45,455 bases of DNA. It comes from Deltaproteobacteria bacterium (GTDB lineage: Bacteria > Desulfobacterota > Desulfuromonadia > Desulfuromonadales > Geopsychrobacteraceae). The position numbers and the translations under genes are program-made. The notes beneath the pieces are model-generated. The model was not told the DNA's origin and made no database searches. It saw only the letters and a program-made list of their open reading frames with translations. Below, one piece after another: positions 15,273 to 23,060 of the stretch. The DNA is taken from the NCBI GenBank assembly GCA_024280485.1, contig JAJRQB010000044.1, forward strand, positions 1 through 45,455. Direction: 5' to 3'. Within the stretch, counting starts at the first letter, position 1; each line of letters opens with the position of its first letter.

Positions 15273-16904
15273 TTAGCCGAGGATCTGTTTGAGATCTGCT
15301 TCGGCGGTTGAAACCGGAGCAATGTTAAAGTTCTCGACCAGGAAGTTGAGTACATTGGGGGTGATAAACGCTGGCAGAGTCGGTCCCAGTTTGATGTCCT
15401 TGATTCCCAGATGCAACAGGGTCAGCAGGATAGCCACGGCCTTTTGCTCGTACCATGAAATAATAAATGACAGCGGCAGATCGTTTACCCCGCACTCAAA
15501 GGCATCGGCCAGGGCCAGCGCAATCTGCACCGCAGAATAAGCGTCGTTACATTGGCCGACGTCGAGCAGACGCGGGATGCCGCCGATATCGCCGAACTCC
15601 AATTTGTTGAAACGGAACTTGCCGCAGGCCAGGGTCAGGATTACGCAGTCATCAGGGACCTGCTCGGCAAACTCGGTGAAGTAATTACGGCCCGGTTTGG
15701 CACCATCGCAACCACCGACCAGGAAGAAATGCTTGATGTCGCCCGCCTTGACCGCTTCGATGATCTTGTCGGCCACGCCAAGTACCGCGTTATGTCCGAA
15801 ACCGGTTAGAATCTCCTGTCCAGGGTTATCCTCAAAACCGTCACAGGCCAACGCCTTGTCGATCAATGCAGTGAAGTCCCAACCATCGACATGAGTGACA
15901 TCTGGATACTGAACGAGGCCCCAGGTGAAGAGTCGATCAACATAGCTGGAATGTGGTTTTTGAATGCAGTTGGTGTTGAAGATGATTGCTCCAGGAAATT
16001 CTTTGAACTCCTTGTGCTGATCCTGCCAGGCACCACCGTAGTTGGCTACCAGGTGAGCATACTTTTTTAACTCGGGATAGCCATGGGCCGGTAGCATCTC
16101 ACCGTGGGTGTAGATGTTGATCCCTTTGCCTTCTGTCTGTTTGAGCAGTTCTTCGAGAAAACGCATATCGTGACCCGAAACCAGAATCGCCTTACCCGCC
16201 TTGGTACCCAGCTCTACCTTGGTCGGGACCGGGTGACCGTAGCGATCGGTGTGGGCCTTGCTGAGCAGTTCCATCGCGACCAGGTTGATGCGACCACATT
16301 CCATGGCGATGCCGACAAGGGCCATCAGGTCGAGGCTGTCGTCTTGCAGATCGGTCAGCGCCTTGTGGGTATAAGCATAGATCTCTTCGTTTTCACGCTC
16401 AAGAATGACGGCGTGATCGGCATAGGCCGCATAGCCTTTGATGCCGAAAAGGATGGTGCTGCGCATCGACTGCAGATCGGCATCCAGGTTGGGATCCTTC
16501 ACGCCATGCAGTTGGGCCAGAGCCAGTTGGGCAGTCCGCTCGGTCGGGAAGTCCCAGGCCTGCGCCGCTTGGGGGACGCTGCCGGAGAAAGTTGCGCCGT
16601 TGGCTTTTTCAAAAAGCTCACGGGCCTTTTCACGCATGCTGATCGCTTTGGCGATGACCGTAACAATTGAATCATCGGCGAAGTCAACGTTGGTTACCGT
16701 GGTAAAAAGGGCTTCAATGACGAAGCGGTCGATTTCGTTTGAACGGGTATCTTTCTGACGCGCCTGATGCGCCCAGAAGCTGACACCCTTTACCGCGTAG
16801 ATCAGTAGATCCTGCAGGTCCGAGGTTGTCGGTTGCTTGCCACAAACACCAACCTTGTCACATCCTACGCCTTGGGCTGCGGTTTCGCACTGATAACAAA
16901 ACAT
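15273..16904 (-). CDS. hcp: Hybrid cluster protein (hydroxylamine/NO reductase)
   Basis: A 543-aa class I-type hybrid cluster protein. The N-terminal 4Fe-4S ligands are C3, C6, C15 and C21 in the pattern CX2CX8CX5C. Hybrid-cluster ligand regions follow in order: SGHDMRF, GEMLPAHGYPEL, FNTNC, GGCDGAKPGRNY and LACGKFRFN. Hcp is a cytoplasmic enzyme that reduces NO or hydroxylamine and relieves nitrosative stress in anaerobes. GGAGG lies 6 nt before the ATG. A palindrome typical of the CRP/FNR-family regulator HcpR lies about 100 nt upstream; the regulator gene and the reductase gene hcr are not in the window. Confidence 0.97.
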   Translation of the reverse strand: MFCYQCETAAQGVGCDKVGVCGKQPTTSDLQDLLIYAVKGVSFWAHQARQKDTRSNEIDRFVIEALFTTVTNVDFADDSIVTVIAKAISMREKARELFEKANGATFSGSVPQAAQAWDFPTERTAQLALAQLHGVKDPNLDADLQSMRSTILFGIKGYAAYADHAVILERENEEIYAYTHKALTDLQDDSLDLMALVGIAMECGRINLVAMELLSKAHTDRYGHPVPTKVELGTKAGKAILVSGHDMRFLEELLKQTEGKGINIYTHGEMLPAHGYPELKKYAHLVANYGGAWQDQHKEFKEFPGAIIFNTNCIQKPHSSYVDRLFTWGLVQYPDVTHVDGWDFTALIDKALACDGFEDNPGQEILTGFGHNAVLGVADKIIEAVKAGDIKHFFLVGGCDGAKPGRNYFTEFAEQVPDDCVILTLACGKFRFNKLEFGDIGGIPRLLDVGQCNDAYSAVQIALALADAFECGVNDLPLSFIISWYEQKAVAILLTLLHLGIKDIKLGPTLPAFITPNVLNFLVENFNIAPVSTAEADLKQILG

Positions 16905-16977
16905 GAACTACCTCCATTTTAAGGTTTGTGGCCATTTTGGCCGGTTTTTTAGTGTATCTCTATCTGAGTTGGATGCA

Positions 16978-16983
16978 ACAATA
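16978..16983 (-). promoter_or_regulatory. Predicted -10 box of hcp
   Basis: TATTGT on the minus strand. It puts the transcription start near 16971, which is 41.5 bp from the centre of the TTTGAC palindrome, the spacing of class II activation by CRP/FNR-type proteins. There is no good -35 hexamer, as expected of an activated promoter. Confidence 0.5.
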
Positions 16984-17004
16984 ACAGCGAGGTTGCAAGT
17001 AAAC

Positions 17005-17020
17005 TTTGACGCCAGTCAAA
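17005..17020. promoter_or_regulatory. HcpR-type operator upstream of hcp
   Basis: A perfect 16-bp inverted repeat, TTTGACGCCAGTCAAA, apart from the 4-nt centre. It fits the published HcpR consensus wTTGACnnnnGTCAAw known from comparative genomics of deltaproteobacteria. Confidence 0.78.
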
Positions 17021-17058
17021 AAAGATCTCTTTGTTTTTTTTAATAAGGATATGTGGAC

Positions 17059-17862
17059 TCAGGGACCAGGTTTAGAATCAGTGACGTTCGTTGATTGGTT
17101 AACCTCGTCAAGAATTTGATTGATATGTTTTTTGATGGTTATAGCGCATTTTGTTTGACCTGTATTTAACTTGGTACTGATTAATTGCTCAGTCTCCTTG
17201 TTGAGATCACTGGCGACCTTTTCTATTTTGTTCTTAAGTGAAGTGATAGCAATTTTTTTTTCCTGTTCAACTTTTTCCAGTTCGGAAACGTTCAATTCCA
17301 GAGTGCGATTAATCTGACGCATATGGTGATATAGATCAAAGCTTTCAAGAATATTGGCGCAGGAATGTAATATTACGGTTAGCAGTGGAAGAGGGGGTTC
17401 AAACTCATCATCCAATTCACGTTGCAGACCAAGGAACATGCCTCGTGTTCGTGATGCTGTCGTCAGTGAATGAAGTAACAGGGTGTGTTGGGAATTGTCA
17501 ATCTCAACCCGTACGGCCTTGTTTCTGCCTAAAGCCCAAGCGAACGTTTGATCCTCTATGAGATCATCAACCATCAATTCAAATTGGGGTTGAAGTTCTG
17601 CCGGCTCGCAATATTTTGGTGAAAAAGAGGCATCCTCTTCATTTATTAAATAAAAACAAATTCCTTCAAAATTCAACAATGAAAGAATCTTACTGGCTGT
17701 CTCATATATGGTTTGTTCCTGGTCTGTCTGTTCGGCTGGCCCAGAATCAAATGTGAGCAGGTTTGCAGCAATTTCGAGAGTTGTCATAGCAAATCGACGT
17801 TCTTCGATTAACTGAGACACTTCCTGTTCGAGTAAGCCGATTTTTTTTAATAGATCAGACAC
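17059..17862 (-). CDS. GAF-like sensor with coiled coils
   Basis: A 267-aa soluble protein. Residues 1-30 form a short coiled coil, about 45-180 resemble a GAF-type fold (ASKILSLLNFEGICFYLINEE ... near the N-terminal strand), and about 180-235 are a second coiled coil (LELNVSELEKVEQEKKIAIT). No kinase, GGDEF or receiver part is present, so it may sense or dimerise with a separate partner. The start is GTG 17862 with GGAG 7 nt before it. It lies 14 nt after the HDOD gene and is surely co-transcribed with it. The GAF call rests on resemblance only. Confidence 0.6.
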   Translation of the reverse strand: MSDLLKKIGLLEQEVSQLIEERRFAMTTLEIAANLLTFDSGPAEQTDQEQTIYETASKILSLLNFEGICFYLINEEDASFSPKYCEPAELQPQFELMVDDLIEDQTFAWALGRNKAVRVEIDNSQHTLLLHSLTTASRTRGMFLGLQRELDDEFEPPLPLLTVILHSCANILESFDLYHHMRQINRTLELNVSELEKVEQEKKIAITSLKNKIEKVASDLNKETEQLISTKLNTGQTKCAITIKKHINQILDEVNQSTNVTDSKPGP

Positions 17863-17876
17863 GGGCGTTCTCCATT

Positions 17877-19130
17877 TTAATTATTTTCCATGACATCGGG
17901 GGTATTGTCTAGAAATACACGGACAATATCGTGGAAGAGACGATCGACTTGTTGAATCATCGGTCCCAAAATGCTCGGAGAAAGCCCTATCGTCTCCCAC
18001 GCTTTGCTGTGTAGTTGCGGAAGTTTTGTAGTCATTATCAATTCATCACCGCAAGTATGAGCCAGAAGATCGGCAACGTGGACAATACAGGTTTCTAATG
18101 GGAAGCGTTCCATCGCTGGGCTGTGATGACCACCGATCATTTGAGAGAGGGCTGTGGTCAATCGCCATTCTTTGGCAAGTAGTTGGCCTATTTCTGCGTG
18201 GTCACAATGTAGAATTTTCTGTTCCGCACGGCAGAGGGGTATTCCCTCTTCGCGAGATAAAAGTATTGCTCGCTTATATTTTTTAGGAATTTTACGGACC
18301 ATTATTAATTTCCCGATGTCATGTAATAATCCACCAATAAATAATTTTTCCTCTGAAAGCCCCACTTTGTGGCTGGCGAGAACCTGGGCAAAGAGACCAC
18401 AACGGATCGAGTGCTTCCAGAAGGTTTCCATGTTGATTAATTCTTCCGGCATATCCTGAAACATTCGCACCACTGAAATCCCCAGAGCAAGAGTCGTTAA
18501 TTCATTGGTGCCAAGGAGAGTTATTCCGCGACTTATCGAGTCTATCTTTGAAGGGAACCCGTAGAGTGCGCTGTTAACTAGTCGCAGAAGCCGTAGGGAG
18601 AGGCTTGAGTCTTTACTGACAATATCTGCAATCATTCTCGAGGAAGAACGGGGAGAATTAAGTGTTTCTACGATGCGGGTATAAACGTTTGGCAACGATG
18701 CCAATTGGACTTCACCGCGAATCAGCTGTGCTGGACTGATTCGCGCGGTGTCTTTGTCTTCCGAATGAGGAATCTCTGAAAGGACCGGAAGGGTAAACCC
18801 TTCATCTATTCTATGTGCGAGGTGTTGATGTGATTGATGAAAAAGTTCCGCGAGCATCTTATGCTCAAGATCTACTCCTTCAAACCGTTGGCGTAAAAAT
18901 TTTTCGGCGACTATGAAACTTTCTGGATCGATTTTTAATTTATGATCTGTGTTTTCATCGTAACTATCATCAATAATGTCCGCTTCAGTTATTCCCCATG
19001 ATTTAAGAATTTTCAGATGATTTGCTTGAAGGGAGGCACCTTTTGCCAAGATGAATCTTCCCTTGGGTGTAACCAAATCATCCGCAAGAATCATCCCCTC
19101 CATCAGGTTGTCGACAAAAACGCGAATCAC
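17877..19130 (-). CDS. HDOD-domain signalling protein
   Basis: A 417-aa protein. Residues 1-60 form a small N-terminal domain (FVDNLMEGMILADDLV ... GRFILAKGASL) found at the front of many HD-type output proteins. An HDOD domain spans about 140-335, with PNVYTRIVETLNSP, NSALYG and GLLHDIGKL (H270, D271). A HHSP motif after GG is present, but the protein lacks the full HD-GYP pattern, so cyclic di-GMP hydrolysis is not predicted. HDOD proteins take part in signal transduction, often chemosensory or motility related. It starts at GTG 19130 with a weak GGGG upstream. The following GAF-like gene probably works with it. Confidence 0.85.
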   Translation of the reverse strand: MIRVFVDNLMEGMILADDLVTPKGRFILAKGASLQANHLKILKSWGITEADIIDDSYDENTDHKLKIDPESFIVAEKFLRQRFEGVDLEHKMLAELFHQSHQHLAHRIDEGFTLPVLSEIPHSEDKDTARISPAQLIRGEVQLASLPNVYTRIVETLNSPRSSSRMIADIVSKDSSLSLRLLRLVNSALYGFPSKIDSISRGITLLGTNELTTLALGISVVRMFQDMPEELINMETFWKHSIRCGLFAQVLASHKVGLSEEKLFIGGLLHDIGKLIMVRKIPKKYKRAILLSREEGIPLCRAEQKILHCDHAEIGQLLAKEWRLTTALSQMIGGHHSPAMERFPLETCIVHVADLLAHTCGDELIMTTKLPQLHSKAWETIGLSPSILGPMIQQVDRLFHDIVRVFLDNTPDVMENN

Positions 19131-19159
19131 ATTGCACCCCGGTCTCTAATTGTTATTTA

Positions 19160-19189
19160 TTGTATTGATATTTGTTTTTTAAGTATAAA
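19160..19189 (+). promoter_or_regulatory. Weak candidate promoter of the AsmA-family gene
   Basis: TTGTAT (19160-19165), 18 nt, and TATAAA (19184-19189). It would give a long leader of about 130 nt and faces the HDOD promoter. The region is AT-rich, so chance matches are likely. Confidence 0.25.
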
Positions 19190-19200
19190 CTAATAAATAG

Positions 19201-19229
19201 ATTATAGATGAAGGGTGCCTGATGCGCAA
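19201..19229 (-). promoter_or_regulatory. Candidate promoter of the HDOD/GAF operon
   Basis: On the minus strand TTGCGC (19229-19224), 17 nt, and a perfect TATAAT (19206-19201). The predicted leader is about 65 nt. The -35 box is weak (three of six). Confidence 0.4.
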
Positions 19230-19328
19230 ATATCTGATATTAAAAAGAGATGATAAATTTTGATTCAGTTCAAGCGGCTGATGAAACGGTTGTAGTATAG
19301 GTGCTGCATTTTGTAGAGAGGGATGTGG

Positions 19329-21704
19329 ATGACTGGCTGGAAAAAAATATTGATTGGAGCTGTTGTTGCTGGAATTGTTCTTTTGGTCGCAGGAAGCCTT
19401 GCGGTAAAATTTTATGTAACGCCTGAGAGAGTTCGGGATCTGGTTCAGTCAGGCCTTGAAAAATTTTTGCAGCGCAAGGTGGATGTAGGTGCTGTAGACG
19501 TTGGCCTCTTCTCGGGGATTCATCTTGCGAAGCTTTCGATTCAAGCGAAGGAAGAAGGAAACACTCTCCTCTCCGCAGAGGATATCGAACTTACATACGA
19601 TGTTATGGCGCTGTTCCGCGGAGAACTTCTTCTCGGTCAAATAATTATCAAAGACCCACAATTGCGCTTGGTTCGCGAAATAGACGGGCGATTAAATATT
19701 GATGATCTCTTTGTTGGGCAGCAGTCCGGAGATGATGTTAGCACCTCCAAAACAGGGACCAAGCCGGCGGACACGTCCGGTGATATACCAATATTGATCA
19801 AACGGTTTTCTTTGCAGGGGGGGACGCTCCAGTTCATCGACCGTAAGTTGAATAATAAGTCTCCGTATCGCTACCGTTTAGAGAATCTCAATGTTGATAT
19901 TGAAAGTTTTTCACTAAACAGCCCTTTTTCTGTCAGTTTTGCAGCCAGAATAAATGATTCGTCTTTAGCTATGGAGCTTCAGATTGGTGTTGTTGATGGT
20001 TTGCAGACCCTACAACTCCGCGTTGACCAGCTCAATTTGGTGCCTTTTCTTCCCTATTTTCAGGATGTGTTGCCTGGGAACCTTGGCAAGGGATTACTCT
20101 CAACTGAACTTGAAATGATCAAACAAACCGAGGGCTTTATTGTAAAAGGACAAGTTGTTCTCGATAAATTAGATATCAACCTTGATTTCGACAAGTCTGT
20201 ACATTGGAATGAGGTTCGTATTGCTCTGGATCAGAACCTTCTTTATCGTCCCTCAGACCAGGTTGTTGAGATTAAAAAATTGAATCTCGATATTAATGGT
20301 GTTCAGGCTGAATACCAAGGCAAGATACTACTTGCAGACCCTTTGCAGGTTGCTGGTGAGGGGAAAGTAAAAATCTCAGATTTGAGACAGATAGCTGCTC
20401 TGATCCCCCTTGAACTGCGCGAGCAGGTGGCCGCTTATGCTGTCGCAGGAGGTCTTGAGGCGTCTATGCAAGTTCAAGGGGAACCGGCTGACCATAACGT
20501 TGTACAGCAGGCAACCATCAAAGCCATTGATCTTCAGGCGAGCATCGGGAGTCTACGACCTGCATTAAACGGGTCGTTTGAATATACCTTAGGACGAGTC
20601 AGGGGAGATCAGTTGAGAGTTGATCTCAATGGTCAGTCTCTAGTTGTAGATCTTGAAGCGACAAAAAAAGTATCATCTTTGCCCTTTCTGAAATTGATGG
20701 TTACAGGTGAAAACCTCAATTTGGATGCACTTTTTCCGTCGCCGTCGCCACAGGAAGGATCTCCATCTATTGTTGAGGCTAGCTCGGCGGCAGGAGCTCC
20801 AGAAAGATCAAAAACAAAAGTCTTTGAGCCTCTGAATCTTCCGGTTAATGGCCGAGTCCAGCTGCAGCTTTCAAGCCTTCTTTACCGGGGCCTGCTTCTT
20901 GAGAATGTGCAAGGGCAGATGAAGTTGAACGAGGGGATATTTACGTTGGATCGTTTAACTGCTGGAACAGCAGGTGGTTTTGTAGATCTGAGCGCTGAAG
21001 CAGACCTTGGAAAAGCTCTGATCCCTGTGCGCGGTCACCTTGGTGTGGATGGAATAGATCTGGCTGTATTGACCGGAGCCTTATTCCCGAAAGCACATGG
21101 AAGTGTCAAGGGAACTCTTAGCGCTGACAGTGACTTTAATGGCTACGGCGGAACTGATGATTTTCTGGCCACGTTGAATACTTCTGGAGCTTTTGACCTC
21201 AAGGATGGAGAGGTGAAGGGTAGTCCTCTTATGGCAGAATTTTCTCAGTTTTTGTCTAGCCCAGAGTTAGAACTTTTAGGATTCAGTCGTTTGCATGGGA
21301 ACTATGAGCTGAAAAAACGACAAGGCACGGTCGCCGCCAAGCTGGAAAGTCATCGAGTATTCTTCGCTCCCCAAGGGTCTTTTTCTCTGGATGGGCCGTT
21401 GAATTTGTCTCTGGAGACTCGGATATCACCTGAACTTATGGTGAAGTCCAGACTGGGTGGAAAAGGGCTAGAACTGCTGAAGGATGAAAAAGGCTGGAGT
21501 TTGCTGCCGCTTAAGGTAAAAGGAACTTATTCCAAACCACGCCTCATTCTCGATTCCAGTGGTGTCAAAAAACAGCTTAAAGAGGGGATAGTCAATGAAC
21601 TTGGTCGTCAACTACAAAAAAAACTCGGTGGGGCAGATGATCAGCAGAGCCAACAACTGCAAAAATTATTAAATGGGACACTGCAGAAATTATTCGGAAA
21701 TTAA
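19329..21704 (+). CDS. AsmA-family envelope protein
   Basis: A 791-aa protein anchored by one N-terminal membrane helix (residues about 7-28, ILIGAVVAGIVLLVAGSLAV), with the rest in the periplasm. The VTPERVRDLVQSGLEKFLQRKVDVG start and the repeated beta-rich segments are AsmA/DUF748-like; the C-terminal part (residues about 600-760) resembles AsmA_2 (FDLKDGEVKGSPLMAEFSQF). AsmA-like proteins are bridge-type lipid-transfer proteins linked to outer-membrane phospholipid supply. ATG 19329 is chosen because GAGGG (19318-19322) lies 6 nt before it; ATG 19323 abuts that site. A Ser/Pro/Ala linker lies around residues 470-500. Confidence 0.87.
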   Translation: MTGWKKILIGAVVAGIVLLVAGSLAVKFYVTPERVRDLVQSGLEKFLQRKVDVGAVDVGLFSGIHLAKLSIQAKEEGNTLLSAEDIELTYDVMALFRGELLLGQIIIKDPQLRLVREIDGRLNIDDLFVGQQSGDDVSTSKTGTKPADTSGDIPILIKRFSLQGGTLQFIDRKLNNKSPYRYRLENLNVDIESFSLNSPFSVSFAARINDSSLAMELQIGVVDGLQTLQLRVDQLNLVPFLPYFQDVLPGNLGKGLLSTELEMIKQTEGFIVKGQVVLDKLDINLDFDKSVHWNEVRIALDQNLLYRPSDQVVEIKKLNLDINGVQAEYQGKILLADPLQVAGEGKVKISDLRQIAALIPLELREQVAAYAVAGGLEASMQVQGEPADHNVVQQATIKAIDLQASIGSLRPALNGSFEYTLGRVRGDQLRVDLNGQSLVVDLEATKKVSSLPFLKLMVTGENLNLDALFPSPSPQEGSPSIVEASSAAGAPERSKTKVFEPLNLPVNGRVQLQLSSLLYRGLLLENVQGQMKLNEGIFTLDRLTAGTAGGFVDLSAEADLGKALIPVRGHLGVDGIDLAVLTGALFPKAHGSVKGTLSADSDFNGYGGTDDFLATLNTSGAFDLKDGEVKGSPLMAEFSQFLSSPELELLGFSRLHGNYELKKRQGTVAAKLESHRVFFAPQGSFSLDGPLNLSLETRISPELMVKSRLGGKGLELLKDEKGWSLLPLKVKGTYSKPRLILDSSGVKKQLKEGIVNELGRQLQKKLGGADDQQSQQLQKLLNGTLQKLFGN

Positions 21705-21799
21705 GGGTTTTGTGCTTGTCATCAATATTGGTCGCCTTTCGCTGAGACAGTAGCTAATTTTTTATATCCTCACACTTCACTAGCAGGAGAACATTCAAT

Positions 21800-22291
21800 A
21801 TGTCTGGAACCGATGATTTTAGCGGCTTTGAAGTTATTCGAGCGGCAATGGAAGTCGAAAAGAATGGCCACCGTTTCTACGCGGGAATGGTCGAAAAAGC
21901 ACACTCTAGCCTTGCTCGTGATCTTTTTGCAATGCTGGCACAGGATGAAGTTGGTCACTTGCGTACCCTGGAAAAATTAGCATCAGGGTATGACGAGGAT
22001 GCTTTTTGGGAAGGGGAGGAGGAGTTTCTCCCCTATTTACGTCGTTTTAATGATCGTGAAATTTTCCCTTCAGCTGAGGCGGTCGCATCTGCTTTGATCA
22101 GTGAGGAGGGGGACATCCGAGCTCTCGAACTGGCAATTGCTGCAGAAGAGAAATTTGCAGCTTACTTCCACATGGCTGCGAAACATGCGCTGAATACTGA
22201 AGGCAAAAAGGCTTTTTCCTGGTTAGCGGAAGAAGAGGATCATCACGCTGCAATCCTCAAAGAACGCAAGGCCAAGATTCTTGGTGGTTGA
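21800..22291 (+). CDS. Ferritin-like (rubrerythrin-type) diiron protein
   Basis: A 163-aa four-helix protein. Diiron ligands are visible as E20 (MEVEKNGHRFY), E50 and H53 (QDEVGHL), a glutamate in AAEEKFAAYF at about 113, and E/H residues in AEEEDHHAAIL near 145-150. There is no C-terminal rubredoxin domain, unlike classical rubrerythrin, so electron supply must come from another protein. Such proteins scavenge peroxide or handle iron in anaerobes. AGGAG lies 10 nt before the ATG. It is a single gene 95 nt after the AsmA-family gene, with a probable terminator behind it. Confidence 0.9.
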   Translation: MSGTDDFSGFEVIRAAMEVEKNGHRFYAGMVEKAHSSLARDLFAMLAQDEVGHLRTLEKLASGYDEDAFWEGEEEFLPYLRRFNDREIFPSAEAVASALISEEGDIRALELAIAAEEKFAAYFHMAAKHALNTEGKKAFSWLAEEEDHHAAILKERKAKILGG

Positions 22292-22315
22292 AAACGAATT
22301 TTTCCAGAATGGATT

Positions 22316-22352
22316 AAAGGGGAGGAACTTATGCGAGTTTCGCCCTTTTTTT
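22316..22352. terminator. Possible terminator between the ferritin-like and GGDEF genes
   Basis: AAAGGG (22316-22321) can pair with CCCTTT (22343-22348), with an inner AACT/AGTT stem and a T7 tract. The stem is interrupted by an internal loop. The T tract touches the stop codon of the convergent GGDEF gene. Confidence 0.42.
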
Positions 22353-23034
22353 ATTGGTTTTTGCGCCCAAAGGCGGCAAACAGAGCCTGGCGTTCTTTTG
22401 TGCTGACTGCACCTTTTTCTGCGCTAAGGTCAATGGGGGGATGGCAGGTGCAGTTACGACCGGTGTGTTTGGCCTGGTAGAGAAAACTATCAGCACTTTT
22501 GAGTAATTCTGCAGCTGACCTCTCGTCTATGGTAGCAAAACTTTCAACGCCAAGGCTGATAGTCATAGAAATATGTTGGTTGTTTAGCTTAAGGGGGCTT
22601 TTTTCTGTCAGACAACGGATTCGTTCGGCAACCTGTATTGCTGGAGCCAGGCGAGTCGATGGCAGAATTAGAGCAAATTCTTCGCCACCAAAACGACAGG
22701 GAATATCAAGCTTGCGTAAGGTCTGGCGTAATAGACTGGCAATGTGGATCAACGCCTGATTCCCAACATCGTGACCATGGGTATCGTTGACCTGTTTGAA
22801 GTGATCGATGTCTATCATCACCAGGCTGGTTGGTTCTTCAAGCCGACGAGTGCGCTCCATCTCTTGTTCGAGGCGCTCTTCGAATCCTCGAAAATTGATC
22901 AACCCGGTTAACGCATCGGTCTGAACCTGAGTTTCCAGCTCAGTTGTCCGCTGCTGAAGGTCAACAACTGCATCTACTATTCTGCAGTTTTCTTCTCCGA
23001 CTGGACAGTTGTAGTCATCTTTTTTAACTGACAT
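22351..23034 (-). CDS. Diguanylate cyclase (GGDEF) with N-terminal cysteine motif
   Basis: A 227-aa soluble protein. The GGDEF domain spans about residues 38-200, with active-site GGEEF (116-120) and a product-inhibition site RKLD (107-110) five residues before it. It should make cyclic di-GMP and be feedback-inhibited. The N-terminus is short and carries CPVGEENC (C10, C17), followed by a coiled-coil linker; no other sensory domain is present. ATG 23034 is chosen over TTG 23040 on spacing of AAGG. It is the last gene of the tmk operon, 27 nt after the tatD/rSAM gene. Confidence 0.92.
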   Translation of the reverse strand: MSVKKDDYNCPVGEENCRIVDAVVDLQQRTTELETQVQTDALTGLINFRGFEERLEQEMERTRRLEEPTSLVMIDIDHFKQVNDTHGHDVGNQALIHIASLLRQTLRKLDIPCRFGGEEFALILPSTRLAPAIQVAERIRCLTEKSPLKLNNQHISMTISLGVESFATIDERSAAELLKSADSFLYQAKHTGRNCTCHPPIDLSAEKGAVSTKERQALFAAFGRKNQ

Positions 23035-23060
23035 TTGCAAAGCCTTCAGAAAAATCTGCC

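Noticed and set aside
16104-16670. A 188-aa plus-strand ORF
   Set aside because: It is antisense to hcp, whose protein is clearly conserved over the same bases.
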